From Cruorifilaria tuberocauda (taxonomy: Eukaryota > Nematoda > Chromadorea > Rhabditida > Onchocercidae): DNA of 11,350 nt. Of the stretch, positions 1 to 7,303 are shown piece after piece. Position 1 is the stretch's first letter, and every line of letters starts with the position of its first letter. The DNA is taken from the NCBI GenBank assembly GCA_013365365.1, contig JABVXU010001043.1:1-11350 (forward strand), given 5' to 3'. The position numbers and the translations under genes are program-made. A model generated the notes under the pieces. The model was not told the DNA's origin. It did not search any database and saw nothing but the letters and a program-made list of their open reading frames with translations.

Positions 1-531
1 CATGCGAAATTTAAGAAATATAACCAAATTTTGATTAAGCAAAAAAAAATTAATAAATTTCAGTGAATTCCAAGAAATTCCACAATTTCGTATTTTCAAA
101 CGATCACAAAATAGTTCGATGAGAATTTCCAATACCTTCCAACAAAATGACAAAGAACTATGTGGCATCGTAATCTAAGTTCTAAAGTGGAGTTAACCAT
201 ATCAAACTTACAACTAATTCATATTTCATAAGTGCAAATTAATTTTATCAAAGCAGTGATTTATCACTTTCTAAAAGTGACTTAGAAAAAATTTCGAAAA
301 GAAAATTCCGAAATTTATACTATAATACAGAATTACGATATAAAATTTCAAATTAGTCAAATTATCATTTGGGAAAAAAATGAGAATGATTAGTTTAACA
401 GAAAATATCCTACCTGTGCACCACAATATGGAATTACGATACAAAACGTGGGATTAATCAAATCTTTCAAAATTAGTCAAAACAGAAAACTAGAAATATA
501 AAATATTATAAAATTTACCTTATTGAAGAAT

Positions 532-592
532 AGAGAAAGAGAGAGAGAGAGAGAGAGAGGGAGAGAGGGACAGAGAGAAAGAGAAAGAGAGA
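532..592 (+). repeat. GA-rich purine microsatellite
   Basis: This is an almost pure purine tract dominated by GA dinucleotides, interrupted by GGG, CAG and AAAG. It gives spurious Arg/Glu-rich and Ser/Leu-rich open frames on the two strands. GA tracts are common in nematode promoters, and this one lies about 650 bases upstream of the ABHD-family gene start, so a promoter role is possible but unproven. Confidence 0.85.
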
Positions 593-700
593 ACAAGCAA
601 TCCGGGGGGAACCGAAGACAAACCAGTCGACCTCTCTCAGACGCACCTTCCGAGAAGAATGACGCAATAGTTGGTAGATGGAGCTTAAATAACATCGCAT
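593..700. promoter_or_regulatory. GC-richer patch next to GA tract, possible promoter region
   Basis: Directly after the purine tract, about 100 bases are clearly richer in G and C than the surroundings (for example GGGGGGAACCG, GTCGACC, GACGCACC). The patch contains no convincing exon: the overlapping open frames are low-complexity continuations of the GA tract. Together with the tract it is the most promoter-like place upstream of the gene. A noncoding first exon or a conserved regulatory element are alternatives. This is inference from composition only. Confidence 0.25.
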
Positions 701-1210
701 CTCATATACAACCTGCTTCCTATTTCTCATGCTATTTTATTCTTTCTTTTAAAGTCTAAATCTCTTCACTTATAAACTTTATAACGTGCACGTTTCCTTG
801 ACTTCCACTAAACAGATCAACTGACTTCAAGTATTTAAATCCAGGATATATCTTCAGGAGAGTGCGGGGAAAAAATGCGGGAGGAATAAACTTGTTATCA
901 AGAATAAGTAAATGAATGAATTTTAGAAAAGGTTGATAGAGGTGATTATATCCTGAAGAAAGTACAGTGATAGTGTTTAGAGATTACTGTTCAAAATGCT
1001 GTTTAATTAATTAGAAATTATTTTTGAAAGTATAATTTAACAGAATCTCCAAATTATATATCTAGAGAGAATTCTTTTTTGAAAAGTATTATTTTTCGAT
1101 TCGGAAAATGCTATTTGTATTTGCTCAATTATTATTCTATTCTTTGAATATATAATTTGGTGAAAGGTACTCTTTGGTTTATAGTTAGTTAATTCATGGA
1201 ATGTTAATTT

Positions 1211-1222
1211 TATCCCTTGTAG
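1211..1222 (+). promoter_or_regulatory. Splice acceptor before exon 1, likely SL trans-splice site
   Basis: TATCCCTTGTAG is a pyrimidine-rich acceptor ending at 1222, only 22 bases before the chosen start codon. No matching coding exon is seen upstream, and most filarial and other nematode mRNAs receive a spliced leader close to the AUG, so trans-splicing is the simplest reading. A cis-spliced 5' noncoding exon is the alternative. Confidence 0.4.
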
Positions 1223-1228
1223 ATTCTG

Positions 1229-1261
1229 ATGAAAAAGTTATGTGATGAAACAAACTGGTAA
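1229..1261 (+). promoter_or_regulatory. Two upstream ORFs in the 5' leader
   Basis: Between the acceptor at 1222 and the main ATG at 1245 lie two other ATGs. The first (1229) opens a ten-codon frame that ends at TAA 1259-1261, past the main start, in a different frame. The second (1240) is followed at once by TGA (1243-1245), giving a start-stop element whose stop overlaps the main ATG as TGATG. If the leader is spliced at 1222, ribosomes must leak past or reinitiate after these to make the protein. The ATG at 1229 has C at -3, a weak context; the ATG at 1240 and the main ATG both have G at -3. Confidence 0.4.
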
Positions 1262-1300
1262 TATTCCAATAACCAGTGATACTCCTGCATATCAGCAAAA
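1245..1300 (+). CDS. abhd-5: Exon 1 of abhd-5 (start codon)
   Basis: It encodes residues 1-18 plus two bases of codon 19, a polar stretch without a signal peptide. The start was chosen because this is the only in-frame ATG after the in-frame stop at 1230-1232, a splice acceptor lies 22 bases upstream, and the donor (CAAAA/GTAAGT) is near-perfect and leaves phase 2, exactly what exon 2 needs. The N-terminus is not conserved in the family, so similarity cannot confirm it. Confidence 0.6.
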
Positions 1301-4102
1301 GTAAGTTACGAAATAAAAGTTTTAGATTATTATTTCATGATTGATATGATTTCATGATTAATTAATTGTCTAAAATAAGTTATCATTTATTGGTTTAGGT
1401 TAACAGATGAAGCATAAATCATTCTTGGATCATATACTAACTTTGTTTTCATTGTTTTGAAGTACTGCTACGTTTGATACACAGTGATGCTAAGCACGTC
1501 TCACGTATATCATGCAATTTCATTTCCAGTGACTTAGGTCTATATCTACTTTATAAGTATCCTGTAAATGTTTTGAAAAAAGTAAACCTCAGTGTAGAAA
1601 CAAAATATCAATCATGCTTTCCAGGACTGTGTGTAAAGCATGTCCTAACAGTCAAGTCTCAAGGTAGTAACGTAGCTCGATGGAACGGTGAAAAATGAAT
1701 GTATTAGATTAAAGTCATTATGGAGTTTGAAAGTGTCAAGATAATTCTTGTTAGCATAATAAATTGTTAAGTTTTAAAGTCTGATTTAAACTTTTGGCAT
1801 TCTGCATGTTGTAAAATGAAACACATTGTTTTAATCAATGCATTCTGAATTTAACAGTTGATTATCAACTAGATGGCATGTGTCTCCATTTGACATCTGA
1901 AATGAGAACTTTGTATTGTGAATAGATGTCTTCTATAAATTGCAAAAAGCTATATTAAATAATTTTCTTCAACGGAAATGTAAATTATATTCAGAAAAAA
2001 GTGGCGATGGAGTCAATTTACGGCTGAAGCACTGGCGGCGGGAGAGTCTCTTCTATTTTCCAGTGTTCGGGCCAAAATTAGATCACAGTTTATACCGGTA
2101 TGTTTCTATTTTCCGTATTTTTAGATTTACTTTAATTCTTTTTTTATTTCGATAAAATTTTGACGCGATAATTTTCAGATTTTTGAATGTGTTTATCTAA
2201 TCAAAATGTCTTTTATGTTTCATTGAGTAGTTGTTCAGATATTTCATTTTCAGATTTTATGGGATACCGATCTGGTAATTGCCTCTACTAATATTCAGTT
2301 TCTTGTGTTTGTCACTTTCTCCTTTTGCAGGTGGAAATGGGTCAAATATATACGGTGACTGCTGAAACTCCTACATCTTCATATGCTCGAATCCCAGCGG
2401 TTCTTATTCATGGATTTGCTGGTGGTGTAGCTTTATGGGCTGCTAATATTGATGATATGGCGAAAAAGCGCATGCTTCATTGCTTCGATTTATTAGGTAG
2501 CAATTACTAATTTATAATTTGAAAAAAAAAATCACTCTTCAACGTATTTGCAGCTTCAGAGAGATGAGTTAAATTCCGTTCCTTTTTTAAAATCTTGAAT
2601 GTTTTGTTAATTTTCAGGTTTTGGGCGTTCATCGCGTCCTGTGTTTGCCAAGGATCCAGCATTAGCGGAATTGCAGTTTGTTCAGTCAATTGAAAATTGG
2701 AGAAAAGGAATGGGAATTAACAAGATGATTTTAGTTGGCCATTCCTTTGGTTAGAATTTATTCATATTGTTTCAGAAGATAGATTGAATTCCTAAAGGTT
2801 ATGATGATTGTACTTCTGGAATAATTTCTGCATTTCTTCCGGTATTAATAGTTTAGTGAATGGGAGAAATTTTTCTTTTTCTGTCGCAAATTCTGCTTTC
2901 CTGGCTTCAGCAGATTACTTCTTAAGCTGGCAATTTATAGGAGCATTTCTAGCAGCATCTTTTGCTCTAGAACATCCTGAATGTGTGCGACATCTAGTTC
3001 TGGTTGATCCGTGGGGATTTGCAGAGAAACCTCCGGATATTGTGCAACAAGTAAAATTTCATTCTGTGTACTTTCTAAATATATATCTATAAAATACTCA
3101 TTTAATACTGTTATCAAATCATATTAGAAATATTTTCAAAATTTTTGATTTATTGTGTGGTGGAGTTTCAGCAAAATTATCCTGCTTGGATCAGAGTTGC
3201 TGCGCGGGCGATGTCACTGTTTTATCCTTTAACAGCTTTACGTTGGGCAGGACCATATGGTAAGCCTTGTTTTTATCAGTGCACTTTGAATTTCAATGGA
3301 AACAAAAGTTTGAAAATTCAAAAAGCAAAAAAATTGCATTTCAGGTGTTTCAGTGATTAAAACTTTGCGACCTGATTTAAGCCTTCGTTTTCAATGTGTT
3401 GATCCAAATGCTATTTATGAATACTTCTATCAGTGTAATGCCCAGAATCCTTCCGGAGAGGTTGCCTTCACTAATATGAGCTTTTCATTCGGTTGGGCTA
3501 AAAGACCAATGCTTAAAAGGTTAATAGATTATAGATTGTTATAGACTATTATAGATTTTGAGTAAATTGATAAAGTTCAGATTTATTGATTCCTTACCTG
3601 CTTTTCAGTTATCGGTTTATTTATATTCTTGGATCAATTTTTTTTCGAGCATAACCATGTTTAGCATTGATGTTATTATTAAAACAGTAACAATTATCAT
3701 TATCTTTTTTAGGATAGTTGATCTATCACCTGAAGTGCCGATAACATTTATCTACGGAAGTAAAAGTTGGATTGATTCATCTTCGGGTACTGAAGTTCAA
3801 AATGTGAGACGGAATGCTTATGTTGATGTCCAGGTTTGATAAAATTTTCAAATTTATAGGAAAATTTTTTTTAACTTGATTAATTTGATGAAAATTAAAA
3901 ATTTTTTGATTTCCTGATAAAACCTCTGTGGACGAATGTTATATATTCTGCGTTGAAGGTTATAAATGGTGCTGGTCATTATGTTTACGTTGATCAGAAG
4001 GAGGTTTTCAATAATGTATTGTCTAATTTATTCGATAAAGTTGATGCTGACGAAGATATTTTCATTAGAAAAGATCTAGAAGAGAAAATCGATTCAGAAT
4101 AA
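1245..4102 (+). CDS. abhd-5: ABHD4/ABHD5-family alpha/beta hydrolase, 9 exons, complete
   Basis: The exons are 1245-1300, 1995-2097, 2331-2496, 2618-2749, 2941-3050, 3172-3259, 3345-3519, 3713-3833 and 3959-4102. They join in phase to 1,095 bases and 364 residues; human ABHD5 and ABHD4 have about 340-350. The order is: polar N-terminus with WRW (22-24); alpha/beta hydrolase core with HGF oxyanion loop (80-82), [12 protein letters not shown] (105-116), GHSFG elbow (149-153, Ser151) and LVDPWGF (173-179); lid region (about 185-276) ending in GWAKRPML (268-275); Asp298; GAGHYVYVD with His324 and the HX4D pair 324/329; acidic tail. Family knowledge: ABHD5 coats lipid droplets and activates ATGL, and its serine is Asn; ABHD4 is an N-acyl-phospholipid hydrolase with Ser. 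C. elegans LID-1 is a worm relative working with ATGL-1. This protein keeps the full triad, so both a coactivator and a hydrolase role are open. The family assignment is very secure; the first exon is less so. Confidence 0.93.
1301..1994 (+). other. Intron 1 of abhd-5 (694 bases)
   Basis: This is by far the longest intron. Its middle (about 1465-1700) is less AT-rich than the rest and holds a chance-looking 74-codon frame. At 1625-1663 lies a 39-base segment with a good acceptor (GCTTTCCAG) and an acceptable donor (AAG/GTAGTA) that would keep the reading frame if included. It may otherwise carry regulatory elements; none is recognisable. Confidence 0.7.
1995..2097 (+). CDS. abhd-5: Exon 2 of abhd-5 (N-terminal helix with WRW)
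   Basis: It encodes residues 19-53: a lysine run, Trp22-Arg-Trp24, an amphipathic [11 protein letters not shown] stretch and FIP. Human ABHD5 has a tryptophan-rich N-terminal segment followed by a similar AEEKMLKCV helix; in the mouse protein those tryptophans anchor it to lipid droplets. The acceptor is ATTCAG (ending 1994) and the donor is CCG/GTATGT. The frame is closed upstream by TAA at 1981-1983, so an upstream exon must supply the start. Confidence 0.85.
2331..2496 (+). CDS. abhd-5: Exon 3 of abhd-5 (oxyanion HGF motif)
   Basis: It encodes residues 54-108 plus one base. It includes the first core strands, the HGF motif (80-82) followed by the glycine loop and LWAANIDD, matching LHGFGGGLGLWALN of the vertebrate proteins, and the start of [12 protein letters not shown]. 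The acceptor is TTTGCAG and the donor is G/GTAGCA, phase 1. Reading through the donor reaches a stop within five codons. Confidence 0.93.
2618..2749 (+). CDS. abhd-5: Exon 4 of abhd-5 (nucleophile elbow)
   Basis: It encodes residues 109-152 plus one base: GFGRSSRP, the [22 protein letters not shown] helix-strand segment and the elbow GHSF. The nucleophile position holds Ser151, as in ABHD4; vertebrate ABHD5 has Asn there. The intron splits the codon of Gly153 directly after the elbow. Read-through gives a stop one codon later. The acceptor is TTTTCAG and the donor is G/GTTAGA. Confidence 0.93.
2941..3050 (+). CDS. abhd-5: Exon 5 of abhd-5 (core after nucleophile)
   Basis: It encodes residues 153-189. 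The helix after the elbow ([13 protein letters not shown]) is followed by [16 protein letters not shown], equal in order to the vertebrate GFLAAAYSLKYP and LILVEPWGFPERP. The acceptor TTTATAG is less pyrimidine-rich than most others here. The donor is CAA/GTAAAA, phase 0. Confidence 0.92.
3172..3259 (+). CDS. abhd-5: Exon 6 of abhd-5 (lid region)
   Basis: It encodes residues 190-218 plus one base: [27 protein letters not shown], corresponding to the human stretch [26 protein letters not shown] in the cap/lid domain. The acceptor is TTTCAG and the donor is G/GTAAGC, phase 1. The intron that follows is the shortest in the gene, 85 bases. Confidence 0.92.
3345..3519 (+). CDS. abhd-5: Exon 7 of abhd-5 (lid and GWAKRPML signature)
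   Basis: It encodes residues 219-276 plus two bases. It contains [29 protein letters not shown] and the GWAKRPML block that is diagnostic of the ABHD4/ABHD5 subfamily. The acceptor is TTTCAG and the donor is AAAAG/GTTAAT, phase 2. Confidence 0.93.
3713..3833 (+). CDS. abhd-5: Exon 8 of abhd-5 (catalytic Asp)
   Basis: It encodes residues 277-317, with strand [16 protein letters not shown] carrying the triad Asp298. The segment resembles ABHD4 (YGSNTWIDTSTG) more than ABHD5 (FGARSCIDGNSG), but Lys294 stands where ABHD5 has the Arg reported as needed for ATGL activation. The acceptor is TTTTTTAG and the donor is CAG/GTTTGA. Retention of the next intron places a stop two codons on, which would remove the catalytic His. 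Confidence 0.92.
3959..4102 (+). CDS. abhd-5: Exon 9 of abhd-5 (catalytic His, HX4D, stop)
   Basis: It encodes residues 318-364 and the TAA at 4100-4102. [10 protein letters not shown] carries His324 and Asp329 (the HX4D acyltransferase-type motif) and aligns without a gap to the vertebrate end. It is followed by a C-terminal helix and an acidic tail longer than in human ABHD5. The acceptor GCGTTGAAG lacks the usual pyrimidine run; it is chosen because spacing and frame agree exactly with the family. Confidence 0.88.
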   Translation, partial: VINGAGHYVYVDQKEVFNNVLSNLFDKVDADEDIFIRKDLEEKIDSE

Positions 4103-5013
4103 AACCGTCATTACGGAAGGATTTAAATCCTCACGTAAATAAGTAACTAATTTACCGGTACGATTAAATTGTATTTGTACTAAAGATGTATCCAAAAAAT
4201 TTATTTTCTCAGGGGGTTACTATTTATGGAACATTAGTTTTCGTGGTACCTTATTTTTGAGTATTAAATTGCTAAAATGTATTATAGATGTATTTCATCC
4301 GAGCTTTGTTTTGATATCCAGTCTTATCTTCCATTCGCCACATTTGCTCTTTAAATGTTTATCTGTTGTTTAATGAGTTTAACTTTTGAGGATAGAATAT
4401 CCATTAACTCTCATATTCAATGCACGGTTTGAATTTTTCTTTTTGCTTGAATTTAATTTCATTTAATTTTCCTATTTTTATAACATTTCATGGCTTTGGA
4501 GTAATGAAAATTCCATTATTTTTCTTTATACATTTATTCTATGTCGGAATTAAGCTATTTCGGAGTTGCTTATTTTGATTCATCATTCTGAAATTGTATC
4601 GTTATTATTTTGCAATGTTAATTTTAACAGAGAATAATTTTATCAAACTTGAAAACTGTTTTTGAAGACTTGTTTTAGACTTGAAGTCTGTTTTTTTTTC
4701 CTGATTATTACCGGCATTGTTTTGGAAATTGTAGTATAGAATTAAGTACACTGTTGGCATTGTTTAGTGATGATTGAAGTTAAATTTATCTATTTCCCAT
4801 GAAATATTTTTCATCAAGAATGAATCATTTTTGATTTTCGTTTCTAGCTTGACATAACTTCAAAACATCACTGATATCTTACTGTAAATGAATTTGTATA
4901 GTGTAATGTAATCACGAGAAATTTAGTTTCTGTTGTCTTAATTTAGTTACAAGTTTTACAAACAGTGGTGAAATGAAGCAAACTCATGGGAAATGTAAGC
5001 TGAACAAAATAAA
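4103..5013 (+). other. 3' untranslated/downstream region of abhd-5
   Basis: No coding signal is seen. Candidate poly(A) signals are AATAAA at 4098-4103, which overlaps the stop codon, the ATTAAA variant at 4163-4168 and 4263-4268, and the next canonical AATAAA at 5008-5013. Sequence alone does not show which is used; the 4163 or 4263 hexamers would give a 3' UTR of ordinary nematode length. Confidence 0.4.
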
Positions 5014-6000
5014 GTGCAGAGCCATTCAATGATCCATTTCACCATTGTTTGTAAAACATTGGATGTTCGGTGTGTAATACCATTTGAAGTTATAATAATA
5101 GAATTGTATGAAAGAAGGGAATGAATATCCTTCTGTCGACAACATGAGCAAGAAAAGAGAAAAGTGGGAATATTTTTTTGCTATTATAAGATTTATTCTT
5201 GTTGATATAATTCTCAACAATTTACGTAAAATCATTAGTGATAATTAATACCAGTGTAATTACTATTAGAATGTTAAAGTTTTTTTCCTCTTCTGAGTTA
5301 AAAATAAAATTTTCCAAATTTTTACTTTTTTCTTCTTTTCTATCAGCAATTAATACACATTGCTCTTATTGAAACATCAATTACAGCAATAATTTTTGCA
5401 TTTAAGAGAAATTGCAACCATTAATGACTTAGCAAATGGTCGGATTAATTAAGGATGATATGATAACATTTTAATGGATAATATTTTCGGGGTGAAATTA
5501 ACCGAAGCAATTCTGTTATAGGTATCTTGTTCAGAATGAATAATTAAAATGGTTTCAGTATCAGATTTTTCGGAAAAATTTCATTTAAAAGAGCTGAATT
5601 TGCTTCCTTTTTTTGTTCGAAAGTTTGTATTTTCCGAGAAACCTATGAGCTATCTTATCCTAAAATACGTTAGTACCATTCCCAAGATATTTTCATCGCT
5701 CCAAATAATCAAACAAATTTCAATAAACATATTAACTAATTGAAGCATACATACTGAAATATCACATGGTACGAAGATTTTAATCACTGATATGCATCAA
5801 ATAGAATAGCTATCAAACTTTTACTATCTTTATGGAGTAAAAATTAATGAACAATAATTTTTGTTCAAAAAAATCCAAACATAAAAGTTTCAAATAAATT
5901 TAAAAATCGATTATTATGATTATTTGTTCTAATAGTATTTTATTTTTAGGATTTATTAACAAATCTAATATTATACATATTCTTGTATTGATTATCCCAC
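5014..6000. other. AT-rich intergenic DNA, nothing recognised
   Basis: There are short open frames on both strands (for example 5026-5235 minus and 5549-5743 plus), but they have no recognisable motif, no plausible splice partners and the composition of the surrounding noncoding DNA. No tRNA or other RNA gene was recognised. Confidence 0.5.
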
Positions 6001-6011
6001 AAAGTTTTTCA

Positions 6012-6092
6012 AAAGTTCAAATATTCCTTTGATTCAATCGATGAAATTATTCATTCGTAAATGGAAGCTCCCTTCAACTTTTTCATTTTCTT
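6012..6092. repeat. Dispersed repeat copy A
   Basis: The segment contains AAGTTCAAATATTC, then CAATC and TCATTCGTAAATGGAAGCT, followed by a CATTTTCTT-like end. The same order recurs at 6748-6815 with a few substitutions and a deletion of about ten bases in the middle, so this is one of two related copies in direct orientation about 735 bases apart. Confidence 0.55.
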
Positions 6093-6192
6093 AATTATAT
6101 TGATAATAAATGATAAGTGTTTAGTCTTTATCATTTCCAATATATAATTATATTGATAAGAAATGATAAATGCTTGATCTTTATCATTTCAA
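6091..6192. repeat. 53-bp tandem pair with internal hairpins
   Basis: Two successive 53-base units start at about 6091 and 6144; both have TTATATTGATAA, AAATGATAA, a 9-11 base spacer and TTATCATTT. AAATGATAA and TTATCATTT are perfect reverse complements: 6108-6116 with 6128-6136, and 6161-6170 with 6180-6189 (ten pairs, nine-base loop). A decayed partial third unit follows to about 6235. No transposon hallmarks are seen. Confidence 0.7.
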
Positions 6193-6747
6193 TATTTCGA
6201 TATGCAATTTTCAATAAATCATCAAGCTTTTTCATTTATCATTTGAATAATTTTTACAACTGAAAAGTAATATGCTAAGTGATAGTTTTATATATTCGAG
6301 AAAATTTAGCTAATTTAGCTGGAAAGCTGTCTTCATCTTACTTTCAATAACATCAATTATTGCACCCAACGAAAACAACTGAAAAAACAATTTTGCCTGA
6401 ATATTTCCTTAATGAGTGCTCAGAAAAGGAGAAGTAGAAAATTTGAAGTAAAAGTATAATTATTCTGATAATGAACAACTTACTTTATACTAATTATAAA
6501 TGAAATTAGAGAAAGATGAAAAATAACGGAGAAATTTCAGTTTCTTTCATTTATTTTTTTATTCCAATTTTTTTCGGATAATTTTTTGAAAAGGTATTTT
6601 CTGAATTTACAAGTATCGATTTATTTACTGATCGTAACAATTCTATCAGTATTTTGCAAAGTTTTTAAAAAATTTTCCAGTAATATTAACAGAGAAAAAA
6701 TTACTGTCAATCGGAATGTGTTTGAATTTGAATATGTAAATAATTTT

Positions 6748-6815
6748 TCCAAGTTCAAATATTCTCTTAACTCAATCATTCGTAAATGAAAGCTTCAATT
6801 ATTCCATTTTTTCTT
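6748..6815. repeat. Dispersed repeat copy B
   Basis: This is a second copy of the segment at 6012-6092: AAGTTCAAATATTC, CTCAATC, ATTCGTAAATGAAAGCTTC and a pyrimidine-rich end. It lacks roughly ten bases found in copy A between the two conserved blocks. The origin of the pair is unknown; it may be the remains of a repeat family. Confidence 0.5.
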
Positions 6816-6840
6816 GATATGCTTAAAATGCTTTTATTAG

Positions 6841-6911
6841 ATGGTATGATTCCGGAAAAAGAAGCCGGATCGGGTGGATGGAAAATTTTCGATCATTCTA
6901 TACATCCGAAC
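6841..6911. other. GC-richer island with hairpin potential and a small ORF
   Basis: In otherwise AT-rich DNA, this patch contains TCCGG...CCGGA (five pairs, nine-base loop) and GGATG...CATCC pairing. It lies inside an open frame at 6786-6941 on the plus strand (51 residues, MKASIIPFF start, ending SFIN). The protein has no recognisable domain. It could be a decayed exon, a structured RNA or a conserved noncoding element; nothing in the sequence decides between them. Confidence 0.3.
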
Positions 6912-6941
6912 AAATTATTTAGAGCTAGTTTCATTAATTAA

Positions 6942-7271
6942 TTATCATATCATTCTGAAAAAAATCTACTGATCATTAAGAGTGATCAATGAAAAAATTA
7001 TCATTTAATCGGTTTATATAAGGTTAATACATTTTTGAATGAAGAAATCGTAGTTAATAACTTTTAAACTCTGATAAAAATTTCAAATTTTTTTTCCAAT
7101 TCTGATAAATCACTAGAAAAAATAGAAACGGCAGTTGATACTGTTAGTGATAAGAACTTAATTCAAAACCATTTGGTGCTATTAATATTATTATAAATCA
7201 ATCGTATCTTAATTTATCACGATTATATAAGGTTTTCACGATTATATAATTTATCACAATTAATATCAGTT

Positions 7272-7272
<1 letters not shown>
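6942..7272. other. AT-rich intergenic DNA with a short direct repeat
   Basis: It contains CACGATTATATAA twice (7218-7230 and 7237-7249) and two TATATAAGG-like strings near 7015-7023 and 7224-7232 that resemble TATA boxes but have no associated gene. No other structure was seen. Confidence 0.4.

Positions 7273-7299
<27 letters not shown>
7273..7299 (+). repeat. (TC)n microsatellite
   Basis: Thirteen uninterrupted TC units. On the minus strand this is the same GA motif as the purine tract at 532-592. It is a simple repeat with no evident function. Confidence 0.9.

Positions 7300-7303
<4 letters not shown>

Larger units (their letters stand above)
1..1210. other. AT-rich upstream flank, no gene recognised
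   Basis: This stretch is AT-rich in all frames with no coding similarity that I can recognise. It holds a diverged direct repeat (about 321-362 against 425-482, both with a GAATTACGATA-like core followed by TTCAAAATTAGTCAAA-like sequence) and a GA-rich purine tract (532-592) with a GC-richer patch behind it. It would include the promoter and the outron of the ABHD-family gene that begins near 1223. I could not place a TATA box or a transcription start with any confidence. Confidence 0.5.

Noticed and set aside
523..759. Plus-strand open frame rich in Arg-Glu dipeptides, and its minus-strand Ser-Leu counterparts
   Set aside because: They are direct translations of the GA/CT simple repeat, with no domain or splice context.
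1474..1698. 74-codon plus-strand open frame in intron 1
   Set aside because: No family similarity is recognisable, it does not begin at an ATG, and it does not connect in a supported way to the flanking exons; only a 39-base part has plausible splice sites.
2808..3092. A longer single-frame reading of exon 5 extending upstream
   Set aside because: The part before 2941 is intron sequence; family alignment runs directly from the GHSF elbow to AFLAAS across the 2749/2941 junction.
5549..5743. 64-codon plus-strand open frame (MVSVSDFSEKF start)
   Set aside because: Looks protein-like at first, but has no recognisable motif, no splice partners and low-GC codon use like the noncoding surroundings.
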